Assembly: GCF_963678635.1 (NCBI RefSeq)
Contig: NC_087066.1
Location: 24,357,012 to 24,417,011, forward strand
Origin: Symsagittifera roscoffensis
Lineage: Eukaryota > Xenacoelomorpha > Acoela > Convolutidae
DNA: 60,000 nt
Reading direction: 5' to 3'
A program made the translations under genes and the position numbers. Below the pieces are notes generated by a model. The model saw only the letters and a program-made list of their open reading frames with translations. It was not told the DNA's origin and did no database searches. The first letter of the stretch is position 1; each line of letters starts with the position of its first letter. Shown one piece after another: positions 53,701 through 60,000 of the stretch.

Positions 53701-53957
53701 ATACCGTAGACTGTTTCAATGGTTTCGATAGGACCAGGGTTTTTTTCAACATCCCCACTTTGGGTCAGTAACAACGCGAAAAGGAAAAGATGAGTCAGTG
53801 TGGTAGCTCTCCGCTCATTTATCCCACATTTCGTTGATAATATCTTTTGCTGGCAGCTTAGATAGCCCCAGTAAACAATAGTTTTTTCTTTAGTTTCCAT
53901 CTGAGCCTTGGAAATTAGAAAAATTGCACAAAACAACCAGAATTTAATATTCAGCAT
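50760..53957 (-). CDS. LINE ORF2: 2A peptide, APE endonuclease, reverse transcriptase
   Basis: 1065 residues, uninterrupted. N-terminal hydrophobic stretch (2-18, KFWLFCAIFLISKA), second hydrophobic stretch at 55-64, then a 2A motif GDVEKNPGP ending at Pro76. APE-type endonuclease about 93-320: FVHLNFQS (Asn100), ISETWL (Glu128), LLGDYNINY (246-251), HIDYI (His288, Asp290), TDHF (311-314). RT about 590-800: NYRPISI (612-618), LLDLSKAFD (682-690), RGVPQGTVLGPLLF (739-752), QYADD (771-775). No RNase H seen. Length and order fit the CR1/L2/Crack group. Target-primed reverse transcription in the nucleus would be its role. Confidence 0.92.
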   Translation of the reverse strand: MLNIKFWLFCAIFLISKAQMETKEKTIVYWGYLSCQQKILSTKCGINERRATTLTHLFLFALLLTQSGDVEKNPGPIETIETVYGICSKNCANLKFVHLNFQSIIRKRMQLKKFLDDMGENTIIGISETWLKKEDSDNLWNFQPRTHAMFRYDRQSAVKKKGGGVLLYIPVKLAPKLRPDLNLFDKEKYESVWVECKSTFNISSKEKMLVNLCYNPSRSNFIDFLEQLTLNIDNAFSVSNKITLLGDYNINYLDSKEKENLDSIIIPYGLKVFCPNDETRISSSTKTHIDYIISDYETNGIEFCFDTPYKTDHFASFILTDIKCGKILPRIITTFNKKNYQKNEFCNSLSALPWYLLYQCTDAQNMFSTMIYLISCALQQHAPIEKKFVRNFKPKNVLKTEWFDSECQQLLTKKQNSLRSYRSQSTSDNWSKYQFLRNQMSKLIRSKQFDHSKNCFSLLSTIQQKWKYINQVRGTCSGNHRITVLRNSFSEMITQDKKIANHLNYIFSNLGEFFGAKKPPNYNKSASESASFHFQHITVKQCFDIVRKINVGKPLGPCTVPAWAIIDGQSVIVPHLTFVINTCLDENIFPIELKKANVTPLFKKDDPMDAKNYRPISITCAFSKIFEKILHAQITEHLDKFQIMTPFQFGFRKNISTQDALVYVTESIRNQIDSKKIVHAALLDLSKAFDSISHEVLIEKMLSLGFSNGANALIASFLNKRIQRVNVNGIFSDWIEIKRGVPQGTVLGPLLFNIYVNDIQERLYEGCTLVQYADDCMVFSSSIISEDALNRLQKSLNNLTEFFAENQLNLNASKSEFITFCQKNDSKNVDTDKLVISGHYVAKKSECKYLGIILDSSLSFHAQIKTILQKMAQGIKTIDTIGQQLPTLSLVALLHCLVLSHLDYSAIFLQQINATLMLSLEKQLNWALKRTYFRSNFKSSSLLRISKSFIGIEKRIELKCITYLYQYLTNKKKAFENTLRLPTANYRLNERTKQIIFDKHCSTASLQKSFFHLTSKKWNSLPIILRNLEKSKTEFKKKLKEFYVSELRNNPICTNTNTWRDYRFC
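53730..53753 (-). other. 2A ribosome-skipping motif in LINE ORF2
   Basis: Encodes DVEKNPGP, residues 69-76, preceded by LLTQSG. This fits the DxExNPGP consensus; the break would fall between Gly75 and Pro76, releasing the first 75 residues. 2A-like sequences are known near the N terminus of some LINE ORF2 proteins, where the upstream segment may act as a signal sequence, as the hydrophobic THLFLFALLL here suggests. Confidence 0.85.
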
Positions 53958-54013
53958 AATAGGTTAAATAAATTAAATAATCGCCAAAGTTTGCACCAAG
54001 AAAAAATGCGAAA

Positions 54014-55042
54014 CTAGTATTTCCTAAAAAATTTTGCACCGTTTTGGAAAAATTGTAACATTTCTGCCGTTTTTGGATCTAAATTTGATGATTGTTGGGT
54101 TTGCTTCATTCTGGGGCGGGTTGTAATCTCACATGTGTTTGCATTAATATCAGAACCCCTAAAAGAATCTCTAAAACTTTGCACCAAAATTTCAACACCC
54201 CCATCAGAAGGATGCAAACCATCCGAGCTAAGAGCATCTGTATTTTGACTAAAAATTTTGTTTATGTCTAAAATATCCAATTTTACTTCGCCCAAGTCTT
54301 TTACATTCCGTACTAAATTAAGAATTTGCTTGTTTAGCTTCTGTACATTTGGATTAAAATCTTTTCTAAAAGCGCCTAAGGGAGTTACAGTACATAGTGA
54401 AATTGTTTCTGGGGAGAATTTATGATTTATGAGATAAATTAGTTTTTCTAAGCTACTCACGGCTTCCTTCGCGTCGAAATCACTTGAGAGGCAGTCATTT
54501 ATTCCAATTAGCGTAGTTACATGTTTAAAATGTCGCGATTTACTGTTTCTCACGCGTTCCAGCAATGCAGAAATTTTGTGCCCACCAAATCCTCTCGCCA
54601 ACACATTTTCCGATATTTGTTCCCCATTGATTCTGTTAACAATTGAGTCTCCCAGTAATAGGCCAGAATATTCTCCTTCTCGTGGTAAAAATAAATGTTT
54701 TCGTTGCTGGTCGAATTTTTCTTCTTGAATATTGGTTGCTTGTATTTTGATTTCTTGGTTATTCTTGCTTTCTTGGTTATTTTCGCTTCGTTTGTTCTGA
54801 TTTCTGCTCCGAGTTCCAATCTTGCTCCATTCGTTTTCAAATTTGTTTTCTGTAATTTTCGAATTGCCCGTGTTTTTAAAATTTTCTAGATCAAAAAATT
54901 TGTTTCCTCTTTCTTCCTCTTTCGTTGATACAGTTAAGTTTTCGATAATTCGTTTAAAATAAGTAACATTTTCGACTAAGTCTTTATACAGCTCGTATTT
55001 CAATTCGTCGTTCAGATTTCGGAAAGTTTCGAGGTCAAACAT
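54014..55042 (-). CDS. LINE ORF1 with SGNH (esterase-like) domain
   Basis: 342 residues, open. About 1-50 helical, 50-115 Asn/Lys/Gln-rich and probably disordered, 125-292 SGNH domain: LLLGDSIV (GDS 131-133, Ser133), ARGFGGHK (149-155), LIGINDCL (GIND 180-183), SSDGLHPS (Asp274, His277). All catalytic blocks present. Esterase-type ORF1 proteins are known in CR1-like LINEs. No zinc knuckle. It lies 56 bp upstream of ORF2 on the same strand, probably on one transcript. Confidence 0.88.
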   Translation of the reverse strand: MFDLETFRNLNDELKYELYKDLVENVTYFKRIIENLTVSTKEEERGNKFFDLENFKNTGNSKITENKFENEWSKIGTRSRNQNKRSENNQESKNNQEIKIQATNIQEEKFDQQRKHLFLPREGEYSGLLLGDSIVNRINGEQISENVLARGFGGHKISALLERVRNSKSRHFKHVTTLIGINDCLSSDFDAKEAVSSLEKLIYLINHKFSPETISLCTVTPLGAFRKDFNPNVQKLNKQILNLVRNVKDLGEVKLDILDINKIFSQNTDALSSDGLHPSDGGVEILVQSFRDSFRGSDINANTCEITTRPRMKQTQQSSNLDPKTAEMLQFFQNGAKFFRKY

Positions 55043-55097
55043 GTTGGCGATTAAAAGCGAAATTAAAAATAAGACATTAAAATGAACCGACTGATCG

Positions 55098-55673
55098 CTA
55101 GAAATTTAATTTGTACATTGCGATTTTAAACGAATTTAAGTTAGGTACATTGCGATAAAAAGCCGGAGGAATATCATCAGGACCTCTTGACTTAGTAACG
55201 TTAATACGCCCCAGGATTTTTACTACAGAAGCTCCTGATGTGTCAAAGTCGCATACTCGGTCGGAGTTTTCTATAACACAAGTAGTATTGTGGGAATCGT
55301 CTAGTGTGTACACACTGAAAAAAAATGACTGTTTTCCAGGAGTTTCCGCAATGCAGTCCCCATGTCGAATCGTTTTAGGCAGAGGATTTGCTTTCCTCAG
55401 ACTACTGAAATACTTGAACAAACGGGAAGTTGATCTTGTATCAGCTAACAAGGTTTCATATTCAGCTTGGTCTTCCACAAGAGAATCATGAATATCTTGT
55501 TCTAAGTTTGATATTTTATCTGGCACATTGTTGTTCCGGAGTTGTCTCTTTTTCATGGTCTTCAGCTTCTTCATTTTATGCGATGTGGCAGATGTGGTCC
55601 AGGGCGGCACGTTTAGTCTGTGTTTAGTTTTTACTGGTACGTGCTCCTGAATGAGTTTGAAGAGCCAATCGTA
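55098..55673 (-). pseudogene. Host LINE, endonuclease-RT linker piece
   Basis: From 55673 leftward the minus strand reads DWLFKLIQEHVPVKTKHRL, then PPWTTSATSHKMKKLKTMKK, a helical linker, KYFSSLRKANPLPK and SRGPDDIPPAFYRN, where the CR1-like LINE interrupts it. This is the usual segment between endonuclease and RT in CR1/Jockey-type ORF2. Open across the piece. Residues after FYRN (to 55098) belong to the junction. Confidence 0.7.
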
Positions 55674-56271
55674 TAGAGAGTTGCAAAAAGTTCGGACAGA
55701 CAGAAATAATTAAAAAGAGCAACTGTCTAGACATCAACTGAAATTAAAACTGAAATAAACATAACATCGAAAGTTCATAAAGCAGAGTTACGGTATCTAC
55801 TTAACAATCCCCACTTTCAAGAAAAGGAAGGAGATTGTTAATTAGATTACTGGCATCGAACTTTCGACCAATCAGAAAGCAGCAAAATTCGAATTTACAT
55901 ACAATGCTCTAGTGCGAATTTATTGTTTTTATTTACAGGGGTGGATATTATTTAGTAAATACAATAGGGGAAGGGAGGGGGGTGGGTGAGATTGTTAAGT
56001 AGATCCGAGTTTCGCTCAAAATCTATAACCACGGCGGGCAATTGCATCCGAAGCGTCGAGATGTTTTATAGTAAAATCTGGATGTTCATCGCAGTATTTA
56101 AATATTAGGCTAGCATAATCATTGGATATCCGACGATCTCGCATTTTGAGTTCGGCCAGACGAAAAATTCAAGGTTGTTCGGCTTCAGATTTTGCATGCA
56201 AAAAAGCTTCGAAAAGCACTGATTGCTCATTTTAATTAATTCTGTCTGTCCGAACATTTTGCTACTAATTA
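55674..56271. mobile_element. TA-inserting MITE (Tc1/mariner type)
   Basis: 598 bp with imperfect terminal inverted repeats: left AGTTGCAAAAAGTTCGGACA, right (reverse strand) AGTAGCAAAATGTTCGGACA, both continuing GACAGAA. TA flanks each side (55672-55673, 56272-56273). Removing the element and one TA restores the host LINE frame as C-E-W-Y-D-W-L-F. No transposase ORF. A G-rich stretch (55968-55985) is internal. Confidence 0.8.
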
Positions 56272-56806
56272 TACCATTCACATAAAGGAACATTCGGTTT
56301 GGACCAGCAATTGCCGATAAAAGGATTTTTGAGTATGGACCTATTCAGGCCTTCATAGTCGGCATTGGAAAAACTGAGTCTTTTTTGAGAGTTCTCACCG
56401 CTGACAGCTTCTCCCATTATTTCAAATGAGACCGGCAAGTGATTGGAGCACGGACGATTTTCGACGGAATACAGATTCCAAAACTTCCTATCTGCAACCA
56501 GGTTCGAAATCAATGGACTTGAGTCAGTGAACACTAGATAGATCATAGACGTTCGAGTTGGCAGCTGATGTGGGAAAATTCACAAGTTGCGGAAGAGAGT
56601 ATGTCTAGTAGTTCCAGCACTGCTGCTTCGTAATGTTTTCCGGAGTTCCAGACGCTCCACCAGTCTACCCCAGGGAGATTGAAGTCTCCCATGAGGAAAA
56701 AGCTGTCATAAGAACTCCGTAGACGATCAACAGATTCCAACAATTTGTTCCACTGCTCGAGACTCCATCGGTATTTACTCTTGTCATCCGGATTATAGGC
56801 TACCAC
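56272..56806 (-). pseudogene. Host LINE, endonuclease C-terminal part
   Basis: Two frames: 56543-56806 (YDSFFLMGDFNLPGVDW, the GDFN box of APE endonucleases) and 56265-56546 (IYLVFTDSSPLISNLV, RPCSNHLPVSFEI with SNH in place of SDH). A frameshift at about 56555 separates them. The MITE follows at 56271. The N-terminal part is missing; upstream is a repeat. Confidence 0.7.
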
Positions 56807-56950
56807 TATGAGAACAGACTTTGAGAACAGACTGATTTACCACTATGAGAACAGACTGATTTACTCAATTGACTCTTGTAAGTGTCAATTGAGTACATTT
56901 GCATTCAGTTGACACTTACTATTTGAGTTCAAAAATAGTAAGTGTCAACA
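56807..56950. repeat. Short tandem units and hairpins at the host LINE end
   Basis: GAGAACAGACT recurs three times (56810-56858). Then two inverted repeats: 56863-56877 with 56880-56894 (one mismatch), and 56908-56924 with 56933-56949, a perfect 17-bp stem with 8-bp loop. AAGTGTCAA words are shared by both hairpins. Confidence 0.8.
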
Positions 56951-57536
56951 AAATTACTAACCAAATTCACAATACAAGTGCATATATGCGGCAATGATAA
57001 ACTCAAAATAATTGAAGTTTTCCAATTATTAAGTTTTCAATTTCAGTGTCCTTTCGACTTATCAGAAATCGAGTTGAGTAATTTTGGTACAAATGGGACC
57101 GATTTTTTATTTTGGTACAAATGAATTTATATGAATCTCGGTTTAATAGGTTTCGGCATATTTTACATCGGCTCAGTGGCCCTATATTGGATTGTTTGAT
57201 GAGCGAATGTTTTTTTTGTGTTCGTGTGTTTGTGTTCAGATGGGGCTGAGCTTAACGGTTAACAATTTTTTAAAATTGTTTCCGAATTTTTGTTTATCTT
57301 CTCTGACCTCAATTGTTTATCTTCTCTGACCGGTTTTCAGGGATCTGGTCAACCATTAGTTGTACCCTGTTCTATTCTATTCAAATTAATTTGTACTTGG
57401 CGGAGAGTCACGATATTTGAGTTCAAAATTCAACTTGACATGACTTTCATAGTCAGCCTGTGTTTATTTATTCATTAAACAATTGTACACCTTTGTGATT
57501 ATTTGCTGTTTATGTTTATTATATCTTATAACCAAG
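56951..57536 (+). other. Upstream region of the NRF-domain gene
   Basis: No supported ORF. TTGTTTATCTTCTCTGACC is tandemly repeated at about 57291-57331. It presumably contains promoter or intron sequence; no clear TATA box could be chosen. Confidence 0.4.
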
Positions 57537-58244
57537 ATGTTCAATCAAGCTTTTTTTCTGAATATTTCGCTTATGACAGTTTTGAGTGCAAGTTGTAGTC
57601 ATTTTTCGTCGCTGCATATTTCTGCTCACAATAGAACTCTTATCGATGACACCAGCCTGTATGTAATAAACAAATTATTCCCGGTAAATTTGCATTCAGC
57701 TTTATTTCAGAGTCCAAATACTACTGGCGCTCAGTGTAGTAATGGTTTGGACATCATATTGGGCAATTCTTTCCAAGATACTTTCAAATTTTGGGACTCA
57801 TTCGCAGTGCCGTGGACTGGTATAGCGGAGGGCCATTTTCTCTTCCTCGGTCAGCCTGAAGAATGCGTGAACGCCAAGTCTGGACTGTTTCCAGTGAAAG
57901 CTAAGAGTTTTCCGAATACGAAACCGTTTCTGCTCGGCATTGCTTTCTCAAACCAGTTCAAAATTCAGACTGCAGTATGCATGCCAAGCTCATGCTCCAA
58001 CGATGACGTTGCTGAAATATTTGAACCTCTGTTTGAAGATCTCAATTTGGAGAGTGACATCCTGGTTACCAGTCGGTCTAACTTTAAACCAGATGGTGCA
58101 TTTTACATTGCGGGATTCATCTATGGGATGCTGATTTGTCTGGTCTTTACTGGGACATCTCTGGCTGCATACAGGCATCTATCAGGCAAGGATTTTGCGA
58201 AGCTTCTTTACTATCTAACCATTCTCATTTTTGTATCTGTTTAG
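57537..58244 (+). CDS. NRF-domain (nose resistant to fluoxetine-like) protein, possibly first exon or truncated gene
   Basis: 235 residues from ATG in context ACCAAGATGT. I prefer this over the upstream in-frame TTG at 57483. Residues 1-21 form a signal peptide. The extracellular NRF domain follows: Cys67, DTFKFWDSFAVP (81-92), EGHFLFLGQPEECV (98-111), QTAVCMPSSCSNDDV (144-158). A hydrophobic segment AFYIAGFIYGMLICLVFTGT (188-207) matches the first membrane helix after the NRF domain in nrf-6-type proteins. Those proteins continue into a multi-pass acyltransferase-3 domain, absent here: the frame stops at TAG after VSV. Either a splice donor before the stop is used and later exons lie outside, or the gene is truncated. 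Single-copy in the window and unlike the surrounding elements. Confidence 0.7.
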   Translation: MFNQAFFLNISLMTVLSASCSHFSSLHISAHNRTLIDDTSLYVINKLFPVNLHSALFQSPNTTGAQCSNGLDIILGNSFQDTFKFWDSFAVPWTGIAEGHFLFLGQPEECVNAKSGLFPVKAKSFPNTKPFLLGIAFSNQFKIQTAVCMPSSCSNDDVAEIFEPLFEDLNLESDILVTSRSNFKPDGAFYIAGFIYGMLICLVFTGTSLAAYRHLSGKDFAKLLYYLTILIFVSV

Positions 58245-58509
58245 AATGGACACTTATTGTTAGCCATTTAATCACTTAAGTCTCGCCATGTATAAGCGTT
58301 TTCAACGTATTATTTTTGCATGTTTAACAAAAGATTTTTTTCACGTTTAAGGTATATTTTTTTAAAAAAAACTAAATTACAAAAGGGGCCCTTCCGTTTA
58401 GTTACGGTAAGTGCACAAGCTGGATAGGGCCATACCAGCGATATAAAAATGCATATATATCAGCAATGAAGTCATAAATCAGCATTAAATGCATCGTCAT
58501 AATGTTAAT
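58245..58509. other. Intergenic, nothing recognised
   Basis: AT-rich sequence between the NRF gene and the minus-strand RT element, with A/T homopolymer runs. No feature supported. Confidence 0.5.
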
Positions 58510-60000
58510 TTATCTTAGCCGTCCTTCCTCTACAATAGCGCTTATGGAGTTGTCGATAAATTGAACTTTGCGTAGCGATCTGCACCCCCTTATACAAAGT
58601 ATAGAGCTCCTCAGGAGCGCGAAGCTTATTTTAGTTCTTATGTAGTTTATAGATTCTGGATAGCTTTCTTGTCTTTTTTCACTTAGTTTTTCGGCCAATC
58701 GCTGCATCGTCCGCGTGGCTGTTGGAGCAGCGCCACCGGTGCATCCAAAAATTAGCGGGCAGAAGCTACTCTGCTCTACGTTTAAAATTCTTTGCTGATA
58801 TTTGGAGTTCTTCAGCGTTTCGTGGTATTTGTATGCATCCTTATGCAGTTTTCGCGATGTTTTGGCATGGGGGTTGAAAATTTTCACATCAAAGAAAGCG
58901 CGGCTGAATCGTGAACCCCAGAGTCCGTTTGCCTTAATGTCAAGTCGTGCCTCATCTTCAGTTGAAGTTGAATTGTTGACAAAGCTTTTGCCTTGCAACG
59001 GCTGAAGTTTCGGCTCAATCTCGACGTCATGGCAAACCTCGTTCATGAGGTTGGCGAATGTGTCTCTGATTTCATTGTTTCTTATGTGTGTGTAACCACC
59101 CTTTGCACAGTGAAGCGCATGTGTTAAGTTGAAATCAGCAACACATGCACATGTGAGTGGGGTTTTGGTTGGCTCCCATCCGTATCTTAAGTAAATACCA
59201 TCTCTGAACTCTGATTTATTCAGTTTGAAATTGTATCTGCTCAGTGGTAGAGCATTGAGCCAGTTAGAGGCTCCCTTTTCAGAGGCCAGGTCGATTGCGT
59301 TTTTATCTGTTTCATTTAAGGAGTTAATGAGGTTTGTTTTTTTTTTTCGATTTGTTCTATCAGTTTTCAATTTTTTGATTTTCGTACATATTTTTTCTTG
59401 TTGTGTTACTGCTGTAATAGGATCTTGAGATTCCAGTACCAGTGATATTTCCTTAGACTATTCTAGGTAGCTTTCATGATCGGACTGCAGCTTGATGTTA
59501 AGTCCGCCCATTTTAAGGGGTAAGGAAGATATCTCACGGGACTGGGGGTTTAAAGTGTCTTTACCGACTAGGTTAGGTAATAATTGTTCTTTGATAATAT
59601 TTTCACATATTTCTAAGTTTTCCATAGTGTTAGGCGTTGTCCTGGCAAGAAATGGAAGTTTTTCTTGAACTCCTTTAGTATAGCAGGCATAAACGTTTTG
59701 AGGGGAGGTTTTAGCAATTTTCGTTAGTTTTTTCAAAATTTTGATTTGCTCATTCTGTTGAAATTCGAGGAAATTTTTACATTCAGATTCTGTTCCTATA
59801 ACTGAACCAAGCACTCGGGCTCGTGCCTTTATAGTGATTCCTGTATTTGCGAAGATTTTCTGAGCTTCACCGAGTTTTTCATCTTTGACAATGAGTTGGC
59901 ATTTAGATGCTTTCACGTGGTAGCCGAAAAATTTACCCAGTGATACAATTTTATCGTGGACGGTTCGTAGATTGCCTAATTTACCGACTGCGTTTCCGTC
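58510..60000 (-). pseudogene. RT element, C-terminal part with zinc motif and nuclease-like domain (cut by window end)
   Basis: One minus-strand frame runs from the window end to 58510 with a single TAG at 59458, probably a former Trp codon. It begins with RT thumb-like sequence (GKFFGYHVKASKCQLIV), then KIAKTSPQNVYACYTKGVQ, PLKMGGLNIKL, and after the stop ASNWLNALPLSRYNFKL. A zinc-like motif CACVADFNLTHALHC follows, then EARLDIKANGLWGSRF and AFFDVKIFNPHAK. The spacing of Cys and His and the FFDVK box recall the C-terminal zinc and restriction-like (PD-(D/E)XK) nuclease region of some retroelements. Family uncertain; I did not see motif C in the window. Confidence 0.6.

Larger units (their letters stand above)
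50396..55130 (-). mobile_element. Complete CR1-like LINE nested in another LINE
   Basis: 4.7 kb on the minus strand: short 5' UTR, ORF1 (54014-55042) with SGNH domain, 56-bp gap, ORF2 (50760-53957) with 2A, APE-type endonuclease and RT, a 0.36-kb 3' UTR, and a (TTC)n tail (50392-50404). Both ORFs are open, so it is young and perhaps still active. It splits the host LINE between PPAFYRN and AKSLSDFF. The 5' limit is approximate. Confidence 0.85.

Noticed and set aside
57483-57536. Extended N terminus of the NRF protein starting at TTG
   Set aside because: TTG starts are rare in animals, and the ATG at 57537 has a good context and directly begins a signal peptide.

Overview
The window is eukaryotic and almost wholly built of transposable elements, most of them on the minus strand, nested in one another and degenerate to different degrees. 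No bacterial features were seen. Penelope-like elements, a CR1-type LINE with a 2A peptide, large Ty3/gypsy-type LTR elements, a TA-inserting MITE and an NRF-domain gene together point to an invertebrate metazoan. A cnidarian or other marine invertebrate is my best guess, with low confidence.

Layout. (1) 1-1474: 5' block of a Penelope-like element (PLE) and the 3' UTR of a neighbouring PLE, minus strand. (2) 1475-22414: a 20.9-kb LTR retrotransposon (family A), minus strand, bounded by 0.5-kb TG...CA LTRs (1475-2050 and 21891-22414) with candidate 4-bp TAAT target duplications. Reading from right to left it has a 3.2-kb leader, gag with two CCHC knuckles, protease, RT/RNase H, integrase, an acidic tail, then about 7 kb of extra coding sequence. 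This extra part holds a coiled-coil protein, an SGNH (GDSL) hydrolase-like protein and a long degenerate ORF. (3) 22415-25765: a degenerate PLE with GIY-YIG nuclease and a PHD finger set inside the RT. (4) 25766-27700: unassigned sequence with an exact 386-bp tandem duplication, each copy holding a possible signal-peptide exon followed by GTAAGT. (5) About 27700-38430: a second, divergent LTR element (family B), minus strand, with the same accessory block order as A but with protease, RT and RNase H deleted. A plus-strand PLE (38440-40640) lies at its 5' end. (6) 34318-40828 and 40829-47340: a recent 6.5-kb head-to-tail duplication, about 99% identical by eye, carrying part of B and the PLE. 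(7) 47440-48868: the 3' end of a LINE with an internal 378-bp duplication. (8) 48870-56806: a LINE interrupted by a complete CR1-like LINE (about 50396-55130) and a 0.6-kb MITE (55674-56271). (9) 57537-58244: NRF-domain (nose-resistant-to-fluoxetine-like) reading frame, plus strand, the only likely host-type gene. (10) 58510-60000: C-terminal part of another RT element, cut by the window end.

The most unusual content is the accessory module of the LTR elements. An SGNH-hydrolase domain with all catalytic blocks lies downstream of pol in a Ty3/gypsy-like element, followed by a long ORF whose blocks keep the same order in two diverged families and which includes a second GxND block. The CR1-like LINE in the same window also encodes an SGNH domain in ORF1 and has a 2A peptide near the N terminus of ORF2. 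The PLEs carry a PHD finger between RT motifs B and C. All homology statements come from motif reading and comparison within the window; no database search was possible.
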